The notes below the pieces were generated by a model. The model made no database searches and was not told the origin of the DNA. It saw nothing but the letters and a program-made list of their open reading frames with translations. The position numbers were made by a program, and so were the translations under genes. Positions 23,500-34,658 of a stretch of DNA of 64,000 bases are shown piece by piece. Within the stretch, counting starts at the first letter, position 1, and each line of letters begins with the position of its first letter. Source of the stretch: Pardosa pseudoannulata (lineage: Eukaryota > Arthropoda > Arachnida > Araneae > Lycosidae); assembly GCA_032207245.1 (NCBI GenBank), contig CM063502.1:65143569-65207568 (forward strand), in the 5' to 3' direction.

Positions 23500-23709
23500 T
23501 TGCTTGCTTACATGCAGCTTGTCGATATGGAAGCCAGAAATCGAAATGATTTACCATTAAAACAAAAGATCGAAATTTTAAATCGTTATGACAGGTTGAG
23601 TATGATTATGAACAATTTATCAACGAGCTTCTTAGAAAAAATTGTAAACAGTCAACAATTGATCAATTTTTTTAATTATGTATACAACTTTTATTTTTCG
23701 AAGGATAAT
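23500..23709 (+). pseudogene. pogo/Tigger transposase N-terminal remnant
   Basis: The frame contains RNDLPLKQKIEILNRYDRLS, which matches the start of the psq/CENP-B N-terminal DNA-binding domain of Tigger transposases (basic residues, then LKQKIEIL). The homology stops after about 25 residues, and the frame then runs into AT-rich sequence and the inserted Ginger-like element. No DDE domain survives. The position and orientation agree with the surrounding TA-flanked inverted termini. Confidence 0.6.
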
Positions 23710-24838
23710 TGTTACTGTGAAAGACCGAAATCTGGAGAATGTCGACTTTCACCGGTGAATGTCAACATTCACGTAGTCGTTTGGTGTATGTCCGAATTAT
23801 TTGCTAAATACCCTTATTTCTGACTTACACTGGTAAATGTCGACATTCACCATGCACGAATGGTGAATGTTGAACATGTCGGATATTTATATTTTCTTCT
23901 TCATAATACAGTCAAATTTATAGTAATAACACATGTAACTGTTGAACATAAAACAAACCGAATACTCTTAGAACAGAAAATAATAACAATAATTAACTTA
24001 ATTATGTGATTGACGTTATATTATCTTATTTGTTGCACCAATTTATACTATTATAGCAATTTGAATTGCACAAGAGTCCCTTACATTTATTAATGGCATT
24101 TAGTAACTAAACATTTCTTTTTGCAATGACAACGTTTATAGACATGCCATCCACATCTCGAATTAGCTTCAGCGACTTCTCTCAGAGCGACATTTCTTGA
24201 GAAGAAATCTCATCTATGGAGAATAACTTTTCTTTACAAAATATAAACTGATTACGGGTATAAAGCTGTTTGAGCGTACCATGTTTTTTTACTTATTTAT
24301 CAAAATAGGAATCTTCTATTCCAACAACCACCAATACATTTCGGGCATCTGTACCACGGTCGACATCAGGGACTTGTATTCACACAGTGTCATCCATTTG
24401 AGCAGGAGGAAATTTTCTTTTTGATTTTTGTAACATTTTAGTTGCATGCATTAGAAGATTATCTTTTGCGGCCGCTTTTTTAATAGAAATAAACTTCTGA
24501 TGTTTAGTCATGGCTTGATAGAAGGCGTAATAGGGTTGAAGCTCTTCTATATTTTCCTTTGGAATGGATGCAGAGACATTGGAGTATTCCTTCATGATAA
24601 GTGCTATTTTAACATATATCAATATATGTTTTAATAATAAAGTATGATTTAAAAACGTAACAAAACTATTTTTTTCAACATTCACCATCAATGCAGGCGG
24701 ATTGTCGACATACACCGGTGATAGTCCGAATATGTAAGAATATAATCAAATATTCTGTCTTTCACCGAGGTATTTGGTGTATGTCGACATTCACCGGTGA
24801 ATGTCGACATTCTCCAATTTCGGGCATTCACAGTAACA
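23710..24838 (-). mobile_element. Ginger-like DNA transposon, non-autonomous copy C, nested in a pogo element
   Basis: It starts TGTTACTGTGAAAGACC and ends ATTCACAGTAACA; the length of 1129 bp equals copy A. It carries the same arrays of GTCGACATTCACC words, a CACCGGTGAATGTCGACATTC palindrome near 24790, and the same truncated coding block on the minus strand. The flanks are AT-rich (ATAAT on the left, TATATAAT on the right), but I cannot establish an exact 4-bp target duplication. Confidence 0.75.
24090..24595 (-). pseudogene. Ginger-type transposase C-terminal remnant (copy C)
   Basis: From ATG 24595 the frame is MKEYSNVSASIPKENIEELQ, open through AKDNLLMHATKMLQKSKRKF to a TGA at 24380. 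The same TGA replaces an arginine CGA codon in copy A, while copy B keeps CGA. Downstream, the PDVDRG, RNQFIF and Cys/His-rich blocks are still readable with frame changes to about 24090. The shared nonsense codon makes A and C a subfamily and fits CpG decay of CGA in their common source. No catalytic core is present. Confidence 0.65.
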
Positions 24839-25024
24839 TATATAATACATAAATATAAGGTGTGTGTTTTCATTTTGTTTTGAAATTTAGTACGTGTGAA
24901 TTAAAGAGTGGGGGGGGGTAAATTTATCTAATTTTGAATATCGTTTATTATTATTATCAATCTGTTATTGTTATCAAAAAATCGCGGTGTCCCAAACTGA
25001 TCACATTAAACGGAGTCCACTGTA

Positions 25025-25828
25025 TTATGAACTCATAAGAGTAAAATAACTATGAAGTTTGAACACTATGACTATTACAGCTTGTCTTCATTCGTGATGA
25101 GCTCTAAATCTTAAACAACATATCGTTTATAAAAAATAAAATTTCGTGATAAGAGATTTATTTGCTATCATATCTGAACACGATACTGTAAAATGAAGTT
25201 GAATTATTTACTTAGCTATTCATCATGATTTTAGTTGGTGCACCTGCCAAAAATGTAAATTCATATGAGAGTTTTGAAAAGTCATAAAATATCGATACAA
25301 ATGGCAAAATTATAAATAATAGCAGGTACTAATAATTTGGAGGGTTTTAGATTTATTTATTGATTAAAATTTGTTTTATAGAATTACCCCCTACTTTCAT
25401 TAAAAATGAAAAATCGTCTCAAGAAAACTTAATTGTATAAAATAGTTTTTTAACTGGTTGCTCACAAAACGGGGCGTTATACATTATTAGTTAAAATGAA
25501 ATAACATGGAATGTATGAGTTCAACGTGATATATGTATTTTAGTTATGGAAGTTGTAAACAAACTCCTTGGGAAGGGACAATACACAAATTATACATACC
25601 TTGGGAAGGGATATACAACCAAGCCTTAATTGAAAGATGAAGGAACTTTCAAGAATGACGTCACAGCTTCATTATTCACATAAGTATAAGAATTTTCCCA
25701 ATGTACTATTTCTTTTTACTCTGTATTGAGTTTATAGTAAATAATTTTGGTCTACCAATAAAATAATTTCCAATATACTATTCGTTTTAGTCTTTACTGA
25801 ATTTAAGATTTGTAATAAATACTTTTAG
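25025..25828. other. AT-rich DNA, weak short duplications
   Basis: CTTGGGAAGGGA occurs twice (about 25570 and 25600), and a weak ~70-bp duplication (TTACTCTGTATTGAGTTTA versus CTTTACTGAATTTAAG, near 25715 and 25790) leads into the array that follows. No gene. Confidence 0.4.
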
Positions 25829-26711
25829 CCCACCATTTTTTTTTCACTTCTTTAGTTTGCTTTAAAATATACTTGTCATGCTTTACTATACATCACTGCA
25901 CTATGGCCAGCATTGTAAATTACGTTACATTTAAAATTTTAACTGCTAAAACTGTATTTTGTGATGATAAGCTTTGAGATTTTAATATTTTTGTATTCAA
26001 AATTTTCGGGTAAATCGGCCACCAATTTTTTTTCACTTCTTTAGTCTGTTTTAAAATATACTTCCGCCTCACTGCACTATGGCCAGCATTGTAAATTACG
26101 TTACATTTAAAATTTTAGCTGCTAAAACTGTATTTTGTAATGATAAACTTTGAGATTTTAATCTTTTTGTATTTGAAATCTTCGGGTAAATCGCCCACCA
26201 ATTTCTTTCACTTCTTTAGTCTGCTTTAAAAAATGCTTGCCCCTCACTGCACTATGGCCAGCATTGTAAATTACGTTACATTTAAAATTTTAACTGCTAA
26301 AACTGTATTTTGTGATGATAAGCTTTGAGATTTTAATCTTTTTCTATCTGAAATCTTCTGGTAAATCGCCCACCAATTTTTTTTCACTTATTTAATCTGC
26401 TTTAAAAAATGCTTTCACTGCACTATGGCCACCATTGTAAATTACGTTATATTTAAAATTTTAACTGCTAAAACTGTATTTTGTGATAAAGTTTGAGATT
26501 TTAATTTTTTTGTAATTGAAATCTTTCAGTAAATCGCCCACCAATTTTTTTTACTTCTTTAGTCTGCTTTAAAAAATGCGTGTCTCTCACTGCACTATGG
26601 CATGCATTGTAAATTACGTTACATCTAAAATTTTAACTGCTGAAACTGTATTTTGTGATGATAAGCTTTGAGATTTTAATCTTTTTGTATCTGAAATCTT
26701 AGGGTAAATCG
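25829..26711. repeat. Tandem array, five units of about 168-189 bp
   Basis: Units start with CCCACCA followed by a T run at about 25829, 26018, 26194, 26369 and 26537. Each includes CACTGCACTATGGCCAGC, the block ATTGTAAATTACGTTACAT, CTGCTAAAACTGTATTTTGTG and a closing GGTAAATCG. Units differ mainly by small indels near the TTGCCCCTCA segment. No coding potential or transposon termini are visible. Confidence 0.92.
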
Positions 26712-27983
26712 CTTTGACTTTATTCTGAGACATAATTTTAATTAATTTATTAAAGGATATAAACAGATTCGGGGTTATACAAACACCCAGAAACGTTATT
26801 TCTGACAGACATTTGACATTCTTTTATAAAATCTTATCACGAACTTAATTTATTTTCAATTATATTTCAAGAGTACCTTGTAATTGTAGTGCTGGTCTAC
26901 ATTAATTTAAACTGTGTTGTTTGAAAATGAGTTCTTTATTAATGGTTCAGAATCTTAATTAATTTAAATTAATTGGATATTTAATTATAAAGTCATTTCT
27001 CCCTGTGGTAAAGATGACGACTGTATATAAACTCATTTTTGCAGTAATACTACAGATATAACACACATTTACTGCTTATTTTATATATATCATATATACA
27101 CACATATATTTTAGAGACTGTATGCTCGGCAGATTTATTTATACCATATAGGGATAAAATTCCTTGCAAAACTTCGCCTAAGGCTATTATAGGATTTCTG
27201 TCTTTCTTTTTAAGCCATCTTAAAAAATAATCTTTTGAGTTGGGAATAAAATCCTTTCATGTCAACTTCTGTAATGAAAAGAAATGTACTTTTTTGTTTC
27301 ATTATTTATTTTTTGAAAGATATCGTAAAAATTGCTGAGTTATTAAAGCTCCAATTCTTTAAAATATTTTAGTATAGGAACGCTGTTGTATTGACATTTA
27401 TCTATTTTAAAAATAAATGCGCTTTTATTTTCTTTTAGAAAAGACAAGAATGGACAGAAATGTCTGTCAAATAAAATTTAAATTTGCCAATCATACGGGG
27501 TATATCACTATCTCAGGTCACATGTATAGCTTAAAAATGGAGCAATTTTAATGTAATAAATAAATATAATGTAATGTATAAAATCTTTCTCCCCTCTCGA
27601 TTCAATAAATAATCGAACACCCATCTACAAAACTGCTTTTTACTTTATTTTTACTCTTACTTTTTTTTTCTAAGCAGGATTCTAAGCATATTGACTTTCT
27701 TTAAAATAGGTCTGTGAAATAGTTTTCTTTGAATTATTTCTCTATAAAACACTTTTTATTCATGCAGCACTTTTTGCTTATATATATTTCTAAAAATTAT
27801 TGAAAATGTGTTATTTCTTGAATTCATTTGGTTCATTATCTTTATTTCCCCATAATACTCTTTTCGTCCTCTTTTACATGTTTTTTGACAGATTAATATA
27901 GGACAGATTAATAGCAATATTTTACTTAATGTATAAAACCACGTTGTTTATCTCAGAATGCGTTAAATACCTAGTATTGAATG
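26712..27983. other. AT-rich DNA, nothing identified
   Basis: No gene or element boundary. Short TA-rich tracts occur near 27090. Confidence 0.4.
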
Positions 27984-27991
27984 TGATAGTC

Positions 27992-28624
27992 CAGTGGTCG
28001 GCAAAGTGCGGCCCTAGAGCCGCATGTGGCTCTTTGGCTCATTAAGTGCGGCTCTGGCACAAATATCCACGGAAGGCGCAATATTTTCATTTAAAAAAAA
28101 ACTTAGTAAGAAAAAAATTGCATCTTACTTTGATAAATTAAAATTCTTCTATAAATCGAGAACATGTATAATTTTTTGTTTAAGTTAAAAGATAGATAGG
28201 TAATTAAAATTTTATATTGTTGTAAAAATACGTAACGAACATCGAGTTTAATTTTATTAGTTTTCTTAAACGTAAACACAAACCATGTACAAGCTACCGG
28301 CTGAAATTGTTCGTATGTTTTCGGCGTACTCCGGTGTGATACAAAGGTACCACAAGCATGCGTGCGCATACTTTTTCTAAAGTAGTGGGAGGTACAAATT
28401 GGCATCACAGACCAGCAGTTGCAGTGTGAACAGTTTTGTCTTATCTACCATTAATAAATATCATTAATAAATATTTATTAAGTATGAAATTTAGTTTTAT
28501 TTAGTGTACTACTTATTTAGTGTAATAAAAGTTTACTAAACAAGCAAATTTGGCTCCCAATTTTTTTAAAAATTGTTGTAATATTCATATTTGGGTCTTT
28601 GGCTAATAAGTTTGAAGACCACAG
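27992..28624. mobile_element. hAT-like non-autonomous element with 8-bp target duplication
   Basis: The 8-bp word TGATAGTC stands immediately before CAGTGGTCGGCAAAG (27984-27991) and immediately after TTTGAAGACCACAG (28625-28632). The inverted ends share C(A/T)GTGGTC..(C)AAA. The first 60 bases are rich in GCGGCTC words, as often seen at hAT ends. The 101-codon minus-strand frame inside (28103-28408) shows no transposase motif. Confidence 0.85.
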
Positions 28625-28632
28625 TGATAGTC

Positions 28633-29138
28633 CAACAAACAGTTCATTGTGTAAAGCAATATGAAGTTTTTCTCATTAAAGTGAAATTACTTCTCATTGA
28701 TGCTAATAAATAACAAGCTATAAATAACTCCAACAGTACCCTTTTCCATTAATGGAACACTAAACATAAATAGGCTGATGAGGGCATTATTCTACATCTT
28801 TATGAAAAACCTTTGATAGTGCCAAGTTTATTAAACTGAATTTGTTCACTTGTTATAAACGCATTAGTAATAAAATCAAACAATTCCACTATAATGCAAT
28901 TTGATAAGGAACTGGAAACAAAATAATCTTTTTACACTGGACTTGCCTCGACACATTTTTACTGACAATTTCTGAATCCCCACTACACACCAGAGTCATT
29001 GCCAGAATTTAGTTTCGGATGGCCTTCAACAAAATATCACCCCCCCCCCTTTTTTTTAAACTAAACATAAATTTTGTACAAAATTATATAACATTTAATA
29101 TTATTATTATTTAATGATAAAAGTTGCATTAAAAATCG
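28633..29138. other. AT-rich DNA, nothing identified
   Basis: A run of nine to ten C (near 29041) followed by T is the only marked feature. Confidence 0.4.
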
Positions 29139-29462
29139 TTAACACGTTGCATTGTATAATGTAATCACCATGCCGCTATTCGGTTTCCCGACTCTATAAT
29201 TTCTTCCCTGGATCTTCCTACCTTTCAGGCTTATTCTAAACAAGTACTCTACCATCATCACTGGCTTAAAATTTCTTCCCTGGATCTTCCTACCTGATTT
29301 CAGGCTTATTCTAAACAAGTACTCTATCATCATCACTGGCTTAAAATTTCTTCCCTGGATCTTCCTACCTGATTTCAGGCTTATTCTAAACAAGTACTCT
29401 ATCATCATCACTGGCTCACCAGTCCTTGGGTCCCGACCTTTTCCAAGAACATTTTCTACCAT
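29139..29462 (-). CDS. Hypothetical ORF with three in-frame 24-25-residue repeats
   Basis: The 107-codon minus-strand frame begins MVENVLGKGRDPRTGEPVMM and contains the unit VMMIEYLFRISLKSGRKIQG three times. Unit lengths are 75 and 72 bp, so both the duplication and the one 3-bp difference keep the frame. The start vaguely recalls chromodomain-type segments (VEKILGKR...), but I cannot assign a family, and the repeats could be a non-coding tandem array that is open by chance. A splice-donor-like GGTAGG lies within each complete unit. It has no introns or neighbours that help. If real, it may be an exon fragment or a retrotransposon-derived chromodomain-like piece. Confidence 0.2.
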   Translation of the reverse strand: MVENVLGKGRDPRTGEPVMMIEYLFRISLKSGRKIQGRNFKPVMMIEYLFRISLKSGRKIQGRNFKPVMMVEYLFRISLKGRKIQGRNYRVGKPNSGMVITLYNATC

Positions 29463-29480
29463 TTTTTATCTCGTCCTCTA

Positions 29481-30021
29481 GTTTTGTGTTTTGAGAGTCT
29501 GAAATTCCGGATCGACACTTTCGATCCACCTTAATTTTAGACGATTTCTTAGACCCATTGGTTTAATCCAGTGTGGAATATACTTTTTAAAAGCCGGACC
29601 TAAAGAGAGAAAAACAGGTAGACCAAAATAATTTGCTATAAAATTTATTAAAGACAAAAAGAAATTATATGTTTTGAATAGCCTAATACTAATTTAGTCT
29701 GACTGCATTTCTAAATGTTCCATATTTCAATGGAAATAGTTTTGTGTTTTGAGTGTCTGAAATTCCATATCGACACTTTCGATCCATTAATTTTAATATT
29801 CATAAAATATTATAATTTTAGTAATATTAGGCTTCTTCTTGAACCCATTGGTTTAATCCAGTGTGGAATATACTTTTTAAAAGCCGGACCTAAAGAGAGA
29901 AAAACAGGTAGACCAAAATAATTTGCTATAAAATTTATTAAAGACAAAAAGAAATTATATGTTTTGAATAGCCTAATACTAATTTAGTCTGACTGCATTT
30001 CTAAATGTTCCATATTTCAAT
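29481..30021. repeat. Direct duplication, about 258-290 bp apart, nearly identical
   Basis: GTTTTGTGTTTTGAG recurs at 29481 and 29739, and CCCATTGGTTTAATCCAGTG at about 29554 and 29844. The ~150 bp after that word (through AAAAGCCGGACC, GAGAGAAAAACAGGTAGACC and CTGACTGCATTTC) appear identical in the two copies, while the upstream part differs by a 32-bp indel. The high identity indicates a recent event. Confidence 0.92.
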
Positions 30022-31003
30022 TTGAGTTATGCATCACAAATGAAACAGTATGCTCTCAATTTCCAAACTTTCCCGAAGATCAACGTTGTATAATTGGATA
30101 ATTATGACTACCTCTGTTGTAATTATGTAGATTCGTAGACAGTAAATTCAAATTCTTTCAAAAAAAATTTTTTAAATATAAATATAAAAGAAAATTAGTA
30201 TATTTTCATAAGTTTATGCATGTTTATTACAGCATGTTAATTATATTTCTTTCTCTCTCTTTATTATTATTATTATTATTTGCATACACAAAAGTTTTAA
30301 ATCATTCTTTACATATAACACTCTTTATACACAACTTTATATATAACTATATTTTGCATATTTGCATATGCAAAAATAATATATTTAAATTCCTAAGGGA
30401 ATTTTTACACATACCAAAAACGAGCAGGCTTTTAAATTTTTTTTTAAACACTGACAGTGAAAATTTCTGAGCTGCTGTTTATGTGTGAGTGTTTTCTGCT
30501 TTTCATTCACTCTAAGGTGAGCCAAACATAATATAGATGACCAACCTATTTTATTTTCCGGATTTTTATGTAATTTATTATGTTTGACTCATTGTACATC
30601 TTATATAGCTCAGTTAGGAGGGGTAGAGTGCTAAGGGGACTCCAAATTTCCTTTCCCATAACTTAGGGGTTTTTCTGTTTCTAAATTTTCTGAATGTACA
30701 GCTACCAGAATATCTAAAATAAATAAAATTTTAAAAAATATTAATAATAATTACACGATTTAAATTGCTTAAAGTTATTTGTTTAGTGGGAATAATTGAA
30801 TACTATCTAGTAATTAGGACGGAAATGCGTAACCATATTTAATCATATTATTGTTTTTGCTCATTAAGCTAAAGTTATTAAATCAGTCTTAACTGTGATC
30901 TTAATGATAATCCTATTCAGTGTTTCAATCATAACGTAGTTTAGTGACCAATAAATTGTGGCATAAAATAGAAGTTGGAAGCGAAGATGTTAAGTAAAAA
31001 ATG

Positions 31004-31005
<2 letters not shown>
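30022..31005. other. AT-rich DNA with a (TTA)n microsatellite
   Basis: The TTATTATTATTATTATT tract at about 30260 is the only repeat. The 84-codon frame over it is low complexity and hydrophobic, not a convincing gene. Confidence 0.4.

Positions 31006-31085
<80 letters not shown>
31006..31085. repeat. (TA)n microsatellite
   Basis: About 80 bp of perfect TA dinucleotides. Confidence 0.97.
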
Positions 31086-31088
<3 letters not shown>

Positions 31089-31447
31089 AAAAGTATTTTT
31101 AAAAAATAAAAAGTACCCTGAAAAGTAAAAATTTTGTTTCAGTTTTTAGTTATGCCGTTTACAAATAGATGGCGTTACTAGTTTAAAATCTCTGGAACTG
31201 GGATTCCAAATACGGTGAACAGCTTTTTCTATTTACGACACAGATTTTGTTTTTATTCCAGTCTAGTTTTATTGAATATTATATTGTCACCAGAGTCGAA
31301 GCTACGTGCAAAACTTCAGACCTCTAGCTAGTCTGGAAAATAGTTAAAAAAATTGACTTAAAAATATTAACTGACACATAAGTGAAGTTAAATGAAAGCG
31401 ATTAATAATTACATAAATGCCTATCTTTATCAAATAATTTTTAGTAC

Positions 31448-31599
31448 TACCTTTCGATTCCGGAGTCTGTGGGTTCGAATCCTGCAGCTGACAGGAATGT
31501 TCGTAGTCCTTCAGAATCGATTTAAGAAGTCGGTTTTAGGCTCATAGTCGTTTGTATAATAAATAGTTTACCATAGCGCTCTGAAACCCTATCCAACCC
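31448..31599 (+). mobile_element. tRNA-derived SINE, diverged
   Basis: It has CGATTCCGGAGTCTGTGGG, a B box GGTTCGAATCC, ATGTTCGTAG, CAGAATCGATTTAAG and GCGCTCTGAAACC with a decayed tail (TATCCAACCC). Confidence 0.75.
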
Positions 31600-31749
31600 T
31601 TTCTAAAATACTTGACTTTATCTTAAATACATACAAACTCACTTTAACTTGGAATTAATTTTTTTTTTTATATCATATATCTTTCAGACAATTAAGAATT
31701 TTAAATACAGTTTATATTATTGATTGGGATCTCTGCTTTATAAATAGTT

Positions 31750-32190
31750 ACTTGTATAAATTACTATAAAATGATTACTCAAGCTTGTTAGTAAATACAT
31801 AGATGACACTTATATTCAGAATTAAATTGACAATTAGAAGTAATAACTTTATTTTTTTTTCATCAAGTAAAATGTTTATTATGTTTTCATGCTTGTTTCA
31901 AATATGGTAGCTTAAAATGTCTTAACAAATTACTCTGGTGACGTTTTTATATCACACATATTCCAGAAATTATTGTAAAGATACTACACAGGCCTGTTAG
32001 TGAATTCATTGCTGACACGTATAATCAGAATTAAATTTCAATATTAGAACTAATAGCTGTATTTTTTCACAAATATAATTTTTATAATCATTTCAGGCTT
32101 GTTTCAAACATGTGGGTTAAAAATATCTTCGTAATTAGTCTGATGACGTTTTTATTTTACACATATTTTGGAAATTATTTAGTCTGTCTT
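31750..32190. repeat. Diverged tandem duplication, about 220-bp units
   Basis: AATCAGAATTAAATT-type words, CATGCTTGTTTCAAA / CAGGCTTGTTTCAAA and TCTG(G/A)TGACGTTTTTAT are found in the same order in two successive units. The homology is clear but many indels separate the copies. Confidence 0.6.
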
Positions 32191-32509
32191 GTCTAGGATA
32201 AAATATGTCGTTTTTTACGCAACAGATGGCACCACTAAATATAATTTAGACAGAAATACTAAATTTATCGGAACCCTCTTTTTATTATTATTATTATTTC
32301 TTTTAAGGATAGGGGTAATTCACGCCGCATTTTAGAGTAACGGAATTGAATTTAGAAAGTTAGGTTTTTTAAAAATATTTTTATAAACTTTATAATGACT
32401 TATCAGTAATACGCATCTAATTTTTGAAGCTACGGCATGTTCTTTAGAGCCTGACATGGTAAAGAAATTAATATATATTATGTTTAAAATTACTCAATAT
32501 AAAATTGGT

Positions 32510-32645
32510 TTGTTGTAATTGATACCATAAGTATTTTGCTACTCGAGGGTTGATTAGATTAGTACCTACTTTTTTAAAGGTAACGGGAATGATTACATAC
32601 ATCCACGCGAAAAGCGTCAACTCTGATCTATATCTACCAACTTCT
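32510..32645 (-). mobile_element. Possible degenerate SINE
   Basis: It contains words resembling the complement of the family (GCTACTCGAGGGTTGATTAG, GTACCTACT, ACATCCACGC, GTCAACTCTGATC), but the tail and B box are lost. Confidence 0.3.
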
Positions 32646-33109
32646 TTTTTTTTTTTTTTTTTTTAAGAAAAGTTATTTATAATATCTGGATTGATATTCT
32701 TATCTATTTATTCGAATTATTATTGTAGCTTTTTTTCTCATTTGTTTATGATATGCAGTGTAATAATCATTTTAAATTATTTAATTACTTTATCTTTAAA
32801 TCATTAAAGTTTAAATTAAGAACTAAATCCTTCATGTCACACTTCTTTTGAATCAAGCACTTACCATACTATCTCGTAATTTTTATTTTGTGTACTATTT
32901 TTTTTAATCTGCTTGCTAATTTTTTTTCTTAATTTTAAAAAGCCAGTAATAAACATTTTGCGACAGTTTTATGAGTAAAGCTTAATGTGGCAACAGGTGA
33001 TGTTACGACTTTTTTCCCGGCATTCTATAAGGATAGTAGTTTTTTCATGCAGACACAAAAATCTCAACACTGTTTTATATTTAGAATTTATAATGATGGT
33101 TCTTTTTCT

Positions 33110-33600
33110 TTGGAATCAAACTATATAAAATTATTTTAACGTCGCTCAGTAATAAGTGAACAGGGTAATATGTCTGATTTAGATTTGCTCTTTCTCTCTT
33201 TCATAAACTTTTAACGTTTCGATTAAATATTTAATGCTCACGTGGAGGGTAAATTGATTTTAATTGCACTTTATATTACAGGAATTCGTGTTATTAAAGA
33301 AACTATATTACTATTATCGTTTGCAGTTTTTCGAGTTCTTCCAGAAAGACCTGTCGTAATTTTTGGTTGTCCTTTCTCTCTCTGTCTCTCTCTCTCTCTC
33401 TCTTTTTTTTTCTTTTTTTCAGGATCAAAAGATTTAAAATTGTTTTAACTCGGTTCGTTAAGCAGTGAATAAGGTTATATGTCTGATTTATATGATTTTT
33501 CTACCTTTTTTCTAAAATGCTTACCGTTTGTTTTAAATATTTAAAGCTCACTTGGAGAGGAAATGAAATTTTATTGCTACTTTGAAAATTTTTTTTCAGA
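33110..33600. repeat. Diverged tandem duplication, about 305-bp units, with a (TC)n tract
   Basis: GTGAA(C/T)A(G/A)GGTAATATGTCTGATTTA at about 33160 recurs near 33465 (as AAGGTTATATGTCTGATTTA), followed in both by a TTTCTxxAAxxCTTA segment and GCTCACxTGGAG. A (TC)n run lies at about 33378-33402. The 68-codon frame at 33242-33448 spans the repeat and low-complexity tract and is not convincing. Confidence 0.6.
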
Positions 33601-33753
33601 ACTAAAAAACTTCTAGCTTTGAGAGAATGCTCTTCAATTATTAACTTTCAACTGTTAATTAAAAATTTACCAATTTTTCTGCTAATCACAAATGTAAACC
33701 ACAAGAATCTTTTACTATAATACATTTATAATACACATTGGGATTTGCAATTA

Positions 33754-34217
33754 CAGTAGAATCTCAATTATCCGAAGTAATTGAGACCGAACCTACTTCG
33801 GATAATTGAGAATTTATCAATAATCATCTAGTTTGATATGTAGTATCGTATTGGTGCAATAACATTCGATTGTTCTAGGACTCAGCAGTATGACCTTCCA
33901 AATTTCGAAATGGGGAGTGTTTTTGTTTAGAACAAGCATGTTTGAAAGCCTGGAGGAGTGCACTCATACCGAGAATTGTGCTTGTGAGAAGGAATTCTAA
34001 AAAAGGGAATTCCAAAATATTTATCTGCACTCGTAGTTTGGAAAGAACGGCTTGCATACAAAAGGAATGTGGGAAAAAAGAAAACTTTAAAAATGCATGT
34101 TTGTAAAGAGAAAATTTTGGATGATAGTAGAAAGTGAAAAAAAAAGTGAAGAAGAAACCGACTTCGGTTAACGGAGAGTTTCGGTTAATCGAGGTTCGGA
34201 TAATCGAGGTTCTACTG
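33754..34217. mobile_element. pogo/Tigger-like MITE
   Basis: TA (33752-33753), then CAGTAGAATCTCAATTATCC; the right end is ATAATCGAGGTTCTACTG, then TA (34218-34219). Further ATTATCCGAA / TTCGGATAATTGAGA and GGTTAATCGAGG words lie inside. The terminal sequence matches the CAGTAGAACCTCGATTATCCG style known from Tigger elements. The inside, 464 bp in total, keeps no clear transposase. Confidence 0.85.
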
Positions 34218-34658
34218 TAGTTCTACACCCTCCCCTAATTTCAACAGAAATTTTGACCGTTTTCTTCCGTCCAAGGTTGTGATATCACGAAATACAGCAA
34301 TACGTGGTATTAAATTATTCCCCGAAAAAACTTTATTATCAATTACAGGATTTCAACCTCTTTCAGGCGAATCTGTTAATTCTTGTGATCAACTTGGCAT
34401 TCCTCTTGGTGGTTTTAATGAAAAAATTTCACTGCCAGAAGCTACACTACCTGAATTTCTCAAAAATAATTCATCTTTTAATATCAACTGTGTATGACTG
34501 ATCTTAAAACGGAAAGAGATACTACGAATAAAGCTCTTTTCCTTAAGACAGCTTGATAAAAATAGATTTAAAACATTTTATAACTTTAGCTACCATCATT
34601 CTATTGTTAATATTTTAGATTTAAATACCCCATTGACAATACTTAACAAGTAATGTTA

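Larger units (their letters stand above)
23085..25022 (+). mobile_element. pogo/Tigger-like DNA transposon, interrupted
   Basis: TA (23083-23084), then CAGTGGACTCCGCTCAATG; the right end is CATTAAACGGAGTCCACTG followed by TA (25023-25024). The inverted termini, the TA duplication and subterminal TGTTATCA words on both sides identify a Tc1/mariner-pogo element. Inside lies a short psq/CENP-B-type helix-turn-helix fragment, and the centre is occupied by the Ginger-like copy C. Without that insertion about 810 bp remain, so the element was already internally deleted. Confidence 0.85.

Noticed and set aside
26018..26711. The ~175-bp tandem array as a CRISPR array
   Set aside because: Units are contiguous repeats without alternating unique spacers, and the sequence is eukaryotic.
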